Below are positions 32,760 to 44,507 of a DNA stretch of 64,000 nucleotides, piece by piece. The notes below the pieces were generated by a model. It was not told the origin of the DNA, ran no database searches, and saw only the letters and a program-made list of their open reading frames with translations. The position numbers and the translations under genes were made by a program. This stretch comes from Platerodrilus igneus. Taxonomy: Eukaryota; Arthropoda; Insecta; Coleoptera; Lycidae. The stretch's first letter is position 1. Each line of letters opens with the position of its first letter. Location: NCBI GenBank assembly GCA_036346225.1, contig JARFIW010000139.1, positions 8,556,001 to 8,620,000 of the forward strand, given 5' to 3'.

Positions 32760-34000
32760 AAAAGTTACCCCTATTTTGGTCTTGTCTCACAATTTTAACG
32801 TTGGTTTGCCTTAACTCTCCACCGTTCTTATCCTGAACTACTCTGTTAGTATCCTTTAACTAATTATTTGTATCTGTATCTTTCCTGATCTGATCTTCCC
32901 TACAAAGTGTACCCCTCTGCCCTTTCGTCTATCACTATCCTACTTATTTATGCATACCTGAAAATATGACATCATCCTATCACGCACGCATTGTTTTTTA
33001 CACGAGTAATACTTCCATTTTCATGAACCATTTCTTAAACTTCGTCGTTTTAACTTTATCTGCCTAGCTGATCTTATGAATTCTCCCACAGCACTACACC
33101 TTCAATACCTCTAACTACCTTATAACGTATTCTTTATCTAATGTTTATAATTCACAATAATGCGCTACCCTCCAAACATTCGCTTTTAAGAAAGCTTTTT
33201 AAATACCTATATCTATCCTACATTTTAGTACGCATCTTGTACTGTTCTTACTTAATCAATTTTGCTTTTTTTTTGCTTCCCTTTCTTTTTGTATTGTTTT
33301 TATGATCAAACTCCCAAAGTACTTAACAATAATTTTACTTCTAAATATTTTTAATTTTAGATTAACTATCACCTTTGTACTGCTACCCGTTCACTATATT
33401 TCATTATGTTTTGGTATTGCAGATTTCATATCTCAACATCTAAAACTTCTTTCATTTTATTTAATTCTGCTTATACTTTCTTCTTCGTTCTTGTTAATGT
33501 GATTATAACATCCACTTACCTCCTGTTTGTTTTTTTTTTGTTTTTTTTATACGATACATATTTCTTCTATTTCTTTTATTTTATTTCTTGCTAACAGATT
33601 GGTAATAAACATCTCTGCCTCACACTTGCATTAATTTTTAATTCTTCTATCTCACTACATATTTCTATTACAGCTGTTTTTCTTATATAAATTATATTTC
33701 GCCCGTTTGTCGTTGTAATCTATTTCTGCTTCCTATAAAACTAAACAACGTATTACCATATCAAAAGCCTTGGCCAAATCTATGAGATCTATTATTGTAA
33801 TTTTTCTTACTCGTATATACTTTCTTCTAATACTAATTTTAAAATTAGAATTTTTCTCTCGTATTATTGTTCATCCTAAATCCAAACTGACCTTTTTTAT
33901 ATTTTTAAACCTTTGTTCAGCACACTGTTCTAAAATTTTTGCAACTGTTGATCCTGTGTTCTTCGAAATCATCACTAATTGACTCTTTAGAGAATTTAAG
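32760..34000 (-). pseudogene. Heavily decayed LINE reverse transcriptase, minus strand
   Basis: The most telling piece is on the minus strand near 33800-33750: IDLIDLAKAFDMV, a match to the DLxKAFD motif of LINE reverse transcriptases. Downstream pieces near 33190-32960 resemble the C-terminal KNDEVLRN and VIDERAEGYTLGKIRSGK regions, ending with RTVES near 32830. Dense stops leave only frame-hopping similarity. It differs in wording from the RTE-like copies at 57-60 kb, so it is probably another LINE family. Confidence 0.5.
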
Positions 34001-34685
34001 GGTAATTCTCAAACTTCATATAGCAACGAATTCTCTAATTGTCTTTTGATCATTAATTCCAATAAATACAAATCTAATAATTATTCTTTGCAATCACAAA
34101 TATTTAGGGTCTTGTTTAATTAACACTAGCTTAATCGCTATTTCTAGGCACTAAGTACGACGAATTAAACACCTATGACACCAATCTTACTGGTAATTTA
34201 TTTATCTAACACATTTATATAACGTAAGCGAATTTATCTTTACATTAATTTATGTACATCAAACGTTTATTGGGACAGAATTCCAACTAATACTAAACTG
34301 TAGCAACGGAGTTCACCCTTATATACGATAATCCTTTATTCGATAAATTTGTAGAATGCGCGTCATTAGTTCTTATCGGTAGACAGATATGAGGTCGCTT
34401 TAGTAAAAACCGAATAAGCGTCTTTCCAGAATATTCTATAAATTTCTTAATTACTGTTGCATGTCCCTCTATTAAAACTGTTCTGTTACAGAACATTTTT
34501 AGGGCCAAAACTTGGACGTCCCGTGACGTTATGAATTTACCCGAAGCCATTCTTACATTTCCCATATTGATAGAAGCAGCATTCGACATCCTTAATACTA
34601 GGTGTCGCCCTATTTGGGTTAAAGCCGCATACCAAGATTTATACCCCGGATTTCTTGAATAGTACATCCAGCATATTTTGTACTA
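34000..34685 (-). mobile_element. Candidate 3' LTR of the gypsy remnant
   Basis: On the minus strand a purine-rich AGGAAGGGGG (around 34692-34683) precedes TAGTACAAAATATGCTGG, as a polypurine tract precedes an LTR. Inside are TATATAAGGG near 34328 (TATA-like), AATAAACG near 34268 and further AATAAA-type signals. No matching LTR was found at the other end (38900-39240), so the call is tentative. An open frame at 34293-34667 shows no known domain. Confidence 0.4.
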
Positions 34686-36720
34686 CCCCCTTCCTAGTCC
34701 AATCTATCAAACCCACAACCAATCTTAGGTATGGCCAAATTCTTGTTCCCAAACTCCATCTGCTGGTCTTTGATATCCACAGGTCGTGTTAACTGGGTTT
34801 ACCAGAGGACAATCCATCGGGTCATATTGTGATCCGCCGCTATACAATGTGCAATACAGTATTTCAACGGCACATCAAATAAATCCCTGTTGGTTTCTTC
34901 GATAATCCCAAACCTCGACTTGCCGGTACCTTTGTATACGAATATGAACCATTCATAATTTGGACCAGGCCTTCATTCGTTTTTCTAAATCTTTACTCGC
35001 CTCACCTTATCACCTCCTACGACATTGTCGTAGTCGTCACTGTTGTAAGGTGCAATTCTGTTAATGTGCACCACTATTGTTCTTCTTTTTGAGAAGCTTA
35101 TGAATCCTATGTACTGCGTCTTTGATTCCTTTCAGTACTTCATAAGGACCCTTCTAATTTCTTTGTAACTTTGGGGACATTTCACGCCTCCGTCTAGGAT
35201 TGTACGACCATACGCGTCACCCGTATGAAAACTATTATAAAAGTAAAAATAAAGGGTAGGATAGATGAGAAATGTCTGCCTTTTTTGATAGATGTCAAAT
35301 AAAAATATTTTCTGAACTCTGATTTTAGATTTGTTTTGCCTCGTTTAGAAAAATTAGTAACGAAGTTCATTGTGTAGGCCACATTCAAGGAAAAGGCGGT
35401 TAGACAACCTGATAGGGCCGTAGTTTTTCTAATAAAAACAATACTCACGCGCCTCGATGTCAAACCTTGTCTTCATCCGGTCCCTACCGATCGGAATATT
35501 CTTTCTTACGACCGCTTGGATGTCGTGCATTTTCTGCTTGAATCTTTTGACATAACTTTCGCCTACAACGTCTTCTCCAGGCTTACTATCGAACTAAATA
35601 TCATGTGGTAAACGTATCTTGCGTCCTAGCATAGTACATGTGGACTCTGTCCAGTCTCATAAATCGCAAATCAGGTGGCCAATAAAAATAAGTGTATATA
35701 TTGGTCCCAGCCCCTTTGATGTTCAGAGACTACCTAGGAGAAATACTTTCACGAGGTACGGTTCATACGCTCTACCATACCATGCAATAGGGGGCATAAC
35801 AGTGTCGTTCTGCTCTTTGTCATTTCCTGTAACCGGCAAACTTCTTGAAATAACGCCGACCCATAATTTCTACCCTGGTCAGCGTGCAGTTCCAAAGGTA
35901 TTCAAAAACGGCAGAAAAGCTTTTTGAGTAATACGTCCGCGAAGGTATGGCATACGCCTCTGCCCACTTTGTAAATTAGTCCGTGGTCACCAAGAAGTAT
36001 TGATTTCCAGAGTAGGAAAGTTTAATTGCCGCTCTCACAGCAGACTTCCTACGTTGTATTGCCTTATGGGCACTTCCGGTTACCCTACAGCGTGCATAAC
36101 CGACACTTCCTGCATCATTCCCTGACGTATTCCATGCAGTCTACTCTGTAATGTCTTTTACGGAGTTTCTCTAGAGTTTTCTTAACGCCCTCTAGACGTC
36201 TCATAATGTGGATATTCTTGGGAACCACCACCTGAACCGTACTCACAGATCCAACTTCCTTTTCCAGGTATAGCACCAAGATCCCGTCCTCTAACTTACA
36301 GGAATCTCACTGTGCTCAAAACACCTTCAGCTTGCAACTCAACGGACTAACATTCTGCCGCAATGGACTCTGTTCTCTGATTTTCCAATCCATAGTGACA
36401 TTAAGGTCTGTTTTATCGTCTTGTTCGGTCCGCAGGTGCTGTGGCAGCCAATCGTCTTTAAATTAAAGTCACGGTTGTTCGACAAAGAAGACAACGTTTC
36501 GTCTCTATCCGTGAACAACTGCTACAATCTTCATGACAGGACCGTGTGGACAACGCATCTACGTCACGGCGACTTCAGCCCTCTTGAAGTTCAGTGTCGA
36601 AATTGTACACCCGTAGCATTTCTATCTATCTCGCGACCTGTCCTTCCAGGCTTTTGAACTGCAGTAGTCACTTGAGTGTTGCGAGGTTTGTTTCCAAATG
36701 AAACTTTCGAACATAGTGCT
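34686..36720 (-). pseudogene. Ty3/gypsy pol remnant: integrase with GPY/F-like end
   Basis: Reading minus: a degenerate stretch 36660-36330 follows, then VQVVVPKNIHIMRRLEGVKK (36250-36190) and KLRKRHYRVDCMEYVRE with CRKCRLC (36160-36080), the zinc-binding arm of integrase. SGNQYFLVTTD and KWAEAYA-like remnants (36010-35940) carry a core aspartate. CRLQEMTKSRTT (35860-35815) and AYEPYLVKVFL belong to the later core, and ESYVKRFKQKMHDIQAVVRK (35570-35510) follows. After an insertion of about 230 bp (35225-35460) the C-terminal GPYEVLKGI and VVHINRIAPYNSDDYD are readable near 35150-35020. Integrase joins element cDNA to chromosomal DNA. Stops and frameshifts are scattered throughout, and the reverse transcriptase and RNase H expected upstream are not found. 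Confidence 0.75.
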
Positions 36721-36754
36721 TATAAAAGTGTTTTACCGATTTCACTACACTACA

Positions 36755-37065
36755 TTTGATTTTTCCAATGCTCCGCCCGAAGGTACTGCATTGGCCAGGA
36801 AGCGAGTTTTTCTTGCCTGGAAGTTTTGAATTTTGCCGAACCCTTGCTATTCCAAGCATGGTAGGGATCTTTAACGTGCGTGTCAACACTCACATGCGGC
36901 AGTTACATTTTACTTCTCATCCGAACGAGGACTTATTTTTGCGAAAAATGCACCCCTAATATTTTTCAAGCGGTCCGTGTCTGAAATTGAACCCGGAACC
37001 TTGGACTTAGTAGTCATACGCAAACCAACTGAGCCACGAAACCGACTACCGATTTTACTACAGCA
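36755..37065 (-). mobile_element. tRNA-derived SINE inserted in the gypsy remnant
   Basis: The 3' end is at left (CAATGCTCCGCCCGAAGG) and the tRNA-like head at right. On the minus strand the head reads GTGGCTCAGTTGG (A-box) and CCGGGTTCAATTTC (B-box). Another piece of the same 3' end (CAATACTCCATCCGAAGGTG) appears at 37105-37125, suggesting a second truncated copy just beyond it. Confidence 0.8.
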
Positions 37066-37380
37066 TAATGTACGTAAAGTATACTACACTTGCGGTCACA
37101 TTTTCAATACTCCATCCGAAGGTGCTTCACAGGGTTTAAACGAAAATAAACGTGCTTCAAATAAATCTGACTTCAAAATTAATTAATCATGAATAAAATT
37201 TATAAACTTAAATTAAGTTGGGATTTAAATAATAGTATCCCTAGTGTTGATTTCGGAGTGTGTTTGATCAACAAGACTTTAGCAGAAAGTAAAAGGGGAG
37301 GGATTCGTAACATCCGATACTAGCCGTCAGCACTGCTTACCGGTGCAACTTAAAATTATCGAAATCTACTTAACTAATAT
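37066..37380. other. No gene seen
   Basis: Short SINE scrap at 37105-37125, then AT-rich sequence between the SINE and the gag remnant. Confidence 0.4.
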
Positions 37381-38840
37381 TTACCAATGGATTTGAATTT
37401 CTAAGCATACGCCAAATTTATTAATAGCGAATTCAGCTATTTGTTCCTCCGGGGTAGAATCGGTGCAGGTCGACTTTCGTTCTCTCCTGTCGGCCCTTTT
37501 AGTTTTTCGGCTTCTCTGTTTCCTACTTGGGCTGTTTACATTTGGACTGTGCATGCCCCAACTCGACACAACTCGAATATCTGAGTTCTTTCCTTTTTAG
37601 TTGGTGTTCACGAAGCACTAGTCGAATCACTTCCTCTATGCTTTCTTGGCCCTGCTTCTCTACGGTGCATCTTACGTTGCCAATACCACAATGCGAAGCT
37701 TGCTTTTCCGCTTTTAAAGCATGAACTAGCGCTCGTCTAGAGTCCTTAGTCGAACCAACCGTAGTACTTCCTGAATATCTTCAGTACGTATCACGTCAAC
37801 AAAAGTCTGTACTGCCAGCTGTTCTAGGAAGATATCTGGCGCTGTTGGGTGGGCTAGTCTCACCAAGCGAGGAATATCTGCCTTAAACGCTTGGAAATTT
37901 TGGTTAGATTTTGGTAACGGTTCTTCACTTGAGCGTGGTACACTTGTTGCAGAGTTGCCGTACCTCATTTTCAGCTTTAATGTTACGGCCGCTTCCTAGC
38001 TTCTTTGCTCGTGGTGTTGTATGGTCTGCAGAATATTTCAGGCCTCACATTGTGACGCGAAAAGCAACGCGGTTATCCTTTCGCTATCGTTCCAACCGTT
38101 AGCTCTCGCGGAAGCTTCCAAGTGCTTGAAATACGTCAACCCAGGTGACTTTCCATCAAATGTGGGTGACAACTCTGAACCTTGACGTCAGTTCGCATTC
38201 CCAGACTTTCTTAAATTCTGGCGCGGGCTGCTGTATCACCGGCACTAAAGTTTATGGAGCTTGCACTGTCATGGAATTAATTCCTTCTTCCATCCTCTGT
38301 AACCTCCTTTTCTATTTTACGCGAGTTTTCCAACAATTTTTCTGAAAACGCCGCTTCGAGTTTCTGTAAACCGCCGGAAGATTTGACTTTTAGGTTTTTT
38401 GCGGATTTTGTAGTTTCATGTATTAACTCCTCTCTCAGTTGGCTGTAATCTTCAATTAATGTTTGTTCAATCTCTTTTGCATCCTGGTCTAATTGCGCTA
38501 TAAAATTTTCCTGTAAATTCACTGCGATCTCGGTCAGTTTTTAATATGGCTTACGGCATTTTCCCGCAATTTTTCTGTAAATCTCCTGTTAGTTTTTTCC
38601 AATTTCGCCGTTAGGTTTGCAGAGTTTTGGTCTTGTTTCTCTCGCGTGTTCTTGTAATTTATTTGAAAAACCTTCCTGTAGGTTCACGGAATTTTCAGAC
38701 AATTTTTACATGAATTCCACAGAATTACTGGCCAAGTTCTCTGCAACGCTTGACTTAAGTTCTACAACCCCACCATTTGACACCAACTCTATTTGCCGTA
38801 ACAACAGTTCTTTAATTTCAAACTGATTATACAGGCCTTT
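37381..38840 (-). pseudogene. Ty3/gypsy gag remnant
   Basis: From 38820 down the minus strand, a repetitive charged coiled-coil-like leader is followed by MNLQENFIAQLDQDAKEIEQ at 38522 and the capsid-like FQALGSFRES region near 38130. The best piece is NQNFQAFKADIPRLVRLAHP, then LEQLAVQTFVDVI (37905-37790), in wording typical of gypsy gag. A degenerate zinc knuckle CVELGHAQSKCKQP lies near 37570-37530. Gag forms the particle that packages element RNA. Stops and frameshifts are frequent. The frame then ends in ERKSTCTDSTPEEQIAEFA (37480-37420), and the next pol sequence is integrase, so protease, RT and RNase H seem deleted. Confidence 0.65.
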
Positions 38841-39270
38841 TTAACAACTCGTGGTTACAATGGAATGTGCTAAAAGCTCTTTCAACAATTTATTTTCAGC
38901 TAACTGCTGACAGTACAATTAATATCTTCTTAACGCTACCATGCTATCTTCTAAATTACTTTCGAAGCGCTATAATTAACGAACCAAGCAATAATTATTA
39001 ATTTATGTAATCACTACAGTAATTCATATCACAGAGTAATTTATATCGACTGTTATTTATATCACATCCTTGAAAGCTTTAAACTATAACATATTGTAAT
39101 CGAAGCTTCAATCAGAACTGAACTTCAATATCCACGACGACAATTTATATAAATATGCAAAAACTTCTAGACTATTCTAAAACAAAATTAGAACATGTAA
39201 ATAATATTTTCAAGATTTCTTAATGTAATCTAAATTACCCTTAAACGCAGATCCTTGTACTTGTCAATGA
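38841..39270. other. No gene seen; possible 5' untranslated region of the gypsy remnant
   Basis: AT-rich, no LTR match to 34000-34685 detected by eye, so the 5' LTR is either absent or too diverged. Confidence 0.3.
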
Positions 39271-39279
39271 AGTTCGTCT

Positions 39280-39720
39280 GAAAGGTGTAATGTCGCTGCG
39301 GCCATCAATTATCTTTTGTGCACAAACCGTTTGTTTACGTTCTAATGTAATTATTCTAATCACAGGCAGGCCAATCAGCGCTACAAGATATTGTAAAAGA
39401 CGTAGAGACAGAAGAGTCATTGCAAATGTCGACAAATAGCTAAAATCGCAGTAGATCACCAAGATAAGCAGAAAAGTGTAATGCAGGATGTCAAACAAGG
39501 ATGCTCTTTATATATCTTATTTTTCAATTTGTACATAGGCAAGATAAGTAAAATTAAGGAGTAGGTGACTAAGTGATATAACATACAAGGTTAAAAGGTT
39601 TGCGGATGATGGTACTTATTGTCAATGACACGATTGACTTGGAGAACCTGCTAATTATGTTAAACAAAGCTTTGATTAAACGGAAAGGTTAAAAAATACT
39701 AGTGCTTTGTAAAGAAATTC
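39280..39720 (+). pseudogene. LINE reverse transcriptase fragment
   Basis: On the plus strand DVKQGCSLYILFFNLYIGKI near 39490-39545 matches the VxQGCxLSPxLFNLYI motif. The catalytic site follows as KRFADDGTYCQ-like sequence (frame-shifted) near 39597-39625, and LENLLIMLNKALIK near 39640-39680. Both ends are truncated. The wording is closer to L2/RTE-type than to Jockey-type LINEs. Confidence 0.65.
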
Positions 39721-41044
39721 ATCCAAATGTTTACAATGTTCCCAAGGTATATTGTAATTGAACAGCTCATTAGGTATATTTTATTATTCTTTACAAACAT
39801 TCATTTCTTCTGTTTGTATGACTAACGATGTAGATACGATTACGATTTTCTAATTTTATATGGAAAATCCCCATATAGTAAGGGGAATCGGTGAACAACC
39901 GCGTGTTCCGTTTTTTGTTATTTAAATAGGTGTTAGTTTCTTGTTTATCAACGTGTAATCGATATTCGTAAAACGGTGCCGGACGCCATGCGTTTTTCTT
40001 TTGTTCAAGTCTAATATACTAAACCAGAATGTGAAAGAGATCCGAGAAATTAAGGAATGTTAGAGTGGTTCAGTTCCAACAATGCTGAAAAAGCTTGCAT
40101 TTCTAAACTACTTCAGTTTACATAAAAAATAGTTTTAGAAAGTTTTGCTATTACAATTAATTAGGAAATTTTAAGTTTTGCAATGCGTTTAAATATTTAA
40201 AGTGACATTGTGTTAATTAAAATGTAAAGAAACGTGTTTAAGTTGCTGTTTTGTTTCAGAAAATGAAGAAAATTCCAGATCCTGTTTTTAAGGAAAAATA
40301 AGGTAAGTGCTAGTTTATTTTGAAACAGAAGAAATAATTTTTGTATGTGGTACTGCAATGAGATTATATTTTTTGTTAAATTCATTATTGTGTAATTCAA
40401 GAGAATTATTCTGTCTAATGTTGTTTTGATGATGCGAACGACAGATATTTTCAAAACAAGTTCAGAAACCAACTGCAGGTTCTATAGTAGTCAAGAGAAA
40501 TCGTTACATTAATAATCGAAGGATTTGGTATATTATCAATGGGTTTCTAATTTATCTCAATCATTTGTATTTACCTTCTGTAAAAAAGAAACTCTATAAG
40601 AAAAAGATATAAAGTTTTTGTGCTCAACAAAGTTTTTTGTTTTAATAGTTAAAAATGCAGTTCTTGCTATTATTTTTTTAACACACGTTTCTATTTTCGA
40701 ATCATAAAGAAATAATAGGGTAGAAAACTGTAATCAAGCAAGACTATCGCGCTGCAGGTAAAGAAAATACAAAGCATCTCTTTGCAAGCGATAAAATTTC
40801 ATGTGACATCGGTTCTTTTCAATGTTATAATTAGCAAGCTCACTTTTGATATTTTCACATTTCCACATAATTTTTTATCAACTGTTAGAAAAGCAAATCA
40901 TAGCAATAAAAAAATATAATACCAATCTGTTCAAAAATGATGGTTCGTTTTAGGGAAATTTTATGTTCAATGATTGTCTCATTAGTTTTTAATTTAATAC
41001 ATTAACGTCAATCGTACTTTAAACAAATTTTTTACTTATTACTT
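39721..41044. other. No gene seen; AT-rich
   Basis: An open frame at 40197-40472 (minus) is low-complexity hydrophobic and not recognised. No repeat structure was found by eye. Confidence 0.4.
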
Positions 41045-41640
41045 ATCATGTAACAAATTACAAGCAATTGCAATTGTTTCCAGATTGCATTTTAATGTGT
41101 TTGGACGTTGTTCAATTTTTCGCAGCCCTTCTTTTCCAATATATGCTAGCATATAATTATTGCCACCTCTAACTAACAAAACTTTCGAACGCTTTTTGTG
41201 TGATAGAAATATATTTTCCAGCTTTTTAACAATTTGATCTACGCACGAACGTTGAACAATGGCAATAAGATCGTCTATATCTTTTTGGAGACTTTTGATA
41301 TTGAAGAGACTGAATAGACCTTAAGTACATGAAAATCGGGACTGTTAGGAGATTGACAGGTTTAGGTAATATTCCATCTGGTTTTATGTCTAGCTTTTAT
41401 AATTGCAGTATCATTTGCTTTTAATTGAAAGAAACCTCTTTTCTATATCAAGTTTTGTATAAATCTCACTATATATTTTAATTAGTTTTGCCACAAGCGT
41501 CTCTTTTGGCAATTGCGTTGTACGGGTTCATATCAACAATTGACCAAAGTCTAATATTTTCATTAAATTTAGTTTTTCTATTATTGTATGTTGTGGATAG
41601 AATAAGCATTTACTGAATTGAATTTTGATTTGCCCTGAAG
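41045..41640 (-). pseudogene. Unrecognised coding remnant with an 80-residue intact C-terminus
   Basis: A minus-strand frame open from about 41300 to a TAA at about 41045 encodes KSLQKDIDDLIAIVQRS, KKLENIFLSHKKRSKVLLVR, GGNNYMLAYIGKEGLRKIE and a C-terminus NLETIAIACNLLHDK. Upstream to 41640 protein-like wording continues in other frames (NIRLWSIVDMNPYNAIAKRD). The sequence is evidently coding in origin: no stop in about 85 codons of AT-rich DNA, mixed polar and hydrophobic pattern. It has no ATG near its start, and I cannot name the family. It may be a transposon product, as a gene fragment would be unusual here. The A-rich stretch at 41710-41760 lies beyond it. Confidence 0.45.
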
Positions 41641-42096
41641 GGACGGCGACTCCGTAACGATATAAGGGTGCGCCGACTAACTGCAGTGGTTCAAGAGTGG
41701 GTTCTTATGGATAAATTAAAAAAAATATATAAAAAATAATAAAGAAATACAAAAATAATAAATAGCAAGGCCTTAAATTTAAAATTCTACATTACGCTAA
41801 CACTTACCCTAAAAGGTCTTTCTCCGTCAAAATCGAGGGGCGCCAAACAGCCTGTCATCATAACAATCCCTTTGATGTCATTTCTATGTGGAAGACATTC
41901 CGTATAGAACTCTTTTGCTGTGATATTCTAATGTTGTTGATAATTAAAGAACTTTCTCAAAATAAGAAGGCTCCTTCCAATACGGCTATCCCTGAGATAG
42001 CCGAATATTTTTACAAATCACTTACTACCTATTTCCTAAATAATTGAAATAAAAATCAACTTTAATTTAAAGTAGGTGGTTTGTATTCCTTCTGGA
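41641..42096. other. No gene seen; possible 3' tail with A-rich tract
   Basis: CCCTGAAGGGACGGCGACTC is followed by an A-rich tract (41718-41760), resembling the end of a retroposed sequence, but no body was identified. Confidence 0.3.
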
Positions 42097-42205
42097 TAAC
42101 GGCACCTACCACCTCACCACTTCTCACGTCCCACCTCACCACTTTTCACATCCCATCTCACCACTTCCACCCCCTACCTCACACTTCCCACCTCCCACCT
42201 TATCG
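42097..42205. repeat. C-rich minisatellite (CCCACCTCACCACTT type)
   Basis: Five or so imperfect 18-24 base units around CACCTCACCACTTC. Composition resembles the 1-2042 satellite but the units differ. Confidence 0.85.
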
Positions 42206-43026
42206 GTAATAAATGAACCTTACTATGCTATTAACTACCCCTATTTCGACTACTGACCATGGTTACCGTTTAAGTATTATTCTCTAACTATCTTTAGCAT
42301 AGGACTGGTCTAAAATATCCGGGGAACAAGAATCTATTATTAATTTTAATAATTAAGCCCTACATAGTTATAGCCCCTCAATCTTAAATTTGTAACTGTT
42401 TTATTTATAAACATTTTCTAAACCTGTAAAGTATTGGATGATCTAAAGTTTTAGCGAGTTACTTGTATTTTCTAAAACTGGACTTTACAATATGTACCAT
42501 ATAACAATAATTATTCCTATAGTTTAATCGGAAACAATCATTTTATATATGCAATTACTCTATGTGGCAATTGATTTTACCAATATGTTATTTAGGTAGC
42601 TAGCATTTGTCGCACACAATTAAATTTAGAACGCATATTTTAAATATTCAAATTGCTGGGTATTCTCGGCTGACATAAAACTTGTCTATGTCTCAGATTT
42701 GCCTCTTTAACCTAAAATTGTGGTATCCATTTTACGCCATTCATCTTTTATGCATTACACCTCGGAGCGCCATGTTTTACTTTCTAGCTACGACCCACCC
42801 ATCTTTAGTATCATTTTCTTTCATCGTCCTGTATATGTATAACTTTTCTATTTCGACTCGCCCGGTATGCTAATTTACATTTAAAAATATGAATACCAAT
42901 GGAATAGTAGAATTTCAAAAATTCGAAAAGAGCGTACTGCTACCTATGTTCTGCGATAGCTCAAATAAAATTTGCATGCCTACATGTAATAACAATAATT
43001 ATAGACACAAAATAATTTCTATTTGC
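42206..43026. other. No gene seen
   Basis: The open frame at 42682-42873 has no recognisable motif; the remainder is AT-rich. Confidence 0.4.
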
Positions 43027-43620
43027 TTAATAGAAAATACATAACATAATACATTTATTTTTACACACAGAAAATAACAATTTCCTTATTTTTATTGGAG
43101 TTGTTTTTAACATATCTAATTGAATTCTTATTTTATAATTTAAATATACATTTTTCCCGTGCTCTACCGCTTTAACTCCAACAATAAGAAGCTCTGTTCC
43201 TCCATCTAGTTGCTCCAGTCTGCGACACTTAGTATTGCTTATACGCCCCTTTACTTCTTGCATATAAATTTCGCCCATTTGTTCTACTTTTTCTTCTGTA
43301 ATGGATGCATTCTCCCAGTTTTTTCAAACATCCGGAGAAAAACATAAGTCTTCAACTCTCGAAAATAAGTGGTCATTATATGTTGCAATACCATTAGTTT
43401 TAAATGTTGCAAAGACTCCTTCGTAGGCAGGTAAATAAAATCCATTTCGTTAATAGAAACTAACGCGATTCCCTCTTGTACCAGTTTTTCTCTTGAATAA
43501 AATGGGTCTTGTAAAATCCCTTTAAAAATATACATCCTTAGATTCATTGTTTTCCTCGGTAAGATTTCTTGCAACAGACCACATAACTTCTGACTACTTT
43601 ACATGAAACGTTTATTCTTT
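43027..43620 (-). pseudogene. Unrecognised coding remnant with one in-frame stop and frameshifts
   Basis: Minus-strand coding is convincing from 43400 to 43027: NDHLFSRVEDLCFSPDV, a TGA in place of one codon, then KNWENASITEEKVEQMGEIY, RISNTKCRRLEQLDGGTELL and GVKAVEHGKNVYLNYKIRIQ. From 43574 to 43284 a second frame (MQEILPRKTMNLRMYIFKGI, LVSINEMDFIYLPTKE) overlaps, so at least one frameshift separates the parts. I do not recognise the protein and see no signal peptide, membrane segment or known catalytic motif. Flanking transposon debris suggests mobile origin. Confidence 0.45.
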
Positions 43621-43639
43621 TTTCAGTCTGTTTACCTAA

Positions 43640-43815
43640 TTTTCCATCCATATTAATCATCCTTCCAAGATATACGTATCAGCAGATCCATTTCGGACAG
43701 CACCTCACTTATTCTGTGTAACATTTTGCAAATAAATCTCATTTTCTGCCAATAGAACAGCATCGTCAGCATATAGCAACGATTTTGCATTCACATTATC
43801 ACATTGTTTTATGCC
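43640..43815 (-). pseudogene. LINE reverse transcriptase catalytic-site fragment
   Basis: The minus strand reads SLLYADDAVLLAENEIYLQN near 43790-43735, the YADD box with its two metal-binding aspartates and the usual downstream LLAENE wording. Only about 55 residues remain; both ends are lost. Confidence 0.75.
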
Positions 43816-43929
43816 GGATGGGGATGATGGCTCTGCAGTAGAAGCGTAATGTATGGAAGTAGAAAACCAGTTATATTGTGAATTTATGTATAGATATGGG
43901 AGCTTCTTATATTTCGGGGATTTGGAATC
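43816..43929. other. Short spacer
   Basis: No signal seen between the LINE scrap and the mariner end. Confidence 0.3.
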
Positions 43930-44105
43930 AAAAACATTTACTTATCAACAAAAGTGACTTTATCGTTTTGCAAAATGTTTTCCATGAAGATCATCAATAC
44001 ACTTTTGCATGCGTTTGAACCAATTTTCGAAGCAGTTTTTTACTCCGATTGAGGCACCTCCTAAGCATATATGCATTTAGAACGTATTGACCGCCTCTTC
44101 AGATG
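43930..44105 (-). pseudogene. Mariner transposase, C-terminal piece
   Basis: On the minus strand EEAVNTF is followed, after a stop, by GVKNCFENWFKRMQKCIDDL and GKHFAKR before the stop codon. This matches the end of insect mariner transposases, where a final Asp/Glu-rich core is followed by NWFKRMQKCI. It begins exactly where Crypton-like element 2 ends (44106-44112), so it is probably the continuation of the mariner pieces at 45780-46450 and 47700-47955. Confidence 0.75.
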
Positions 44106-44111
44106 TCAAAA

Positions 44112-44248
44112 ATAGTATATTCTTCGACGAGCGTATAATGATAGTCATTATTCACGAGAATGAAGTTCACGTCACGAGCCGCGCAGCGGCGAGTGACGTG
44201 GTCATTTGAGTGAATAATGGCTATTATGCGCGAGTAGAAGACTATACT
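44112..44248. repeat. Terminal hairpin of Crypton-like element 2
   Basis: Outer arms are AGTATATTCTTCGACGAGCG and CGCGAGTAGAAGACTATACT, middle arms ATAGTCATTATTCAC and GTGAATAATGGCTAT, inner stem ACGTCAC / GTGACGT around GCCGCGCAGCGGC. TATACTTTCTCTACGACTAT follows at 44243-44262. Confidence 0.8.
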
Positions 44249-44507
44249 TTCTCTACGACTATAATACAACTTTTGCAAGAAATTATACATCTTTGTTTTT
44301 AACTTCAACTTTTAATTACTTATATTTTATTAGTCAAAGGAAAACAATAACTTAAATAACACATGTAACAATTCAGAGTAGTAGTTCTAGTTTAAATTTA
44401 CTTGTTATTAAAATTTATGGTGAAATTACGGCAATTACTAATATTTAATACAGCTGGTGTTGAGTTTTGATCATGACTTCACTTAAAGTATCAGTATTTG
44501 ATGTTTG

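Noticed and set aside
38841..39240. 5' LTR of the gypsy remnant
   Set aside because: I compared it by eye with 34000-34685 and found no convincing match beyond a short AATTACCCTTAAA similarity in the wrong orientation.
42682..42873. 63-codon plus-strand frame with a hydrophobic stretch
   Set aside because: No homology recognised and no gene context.
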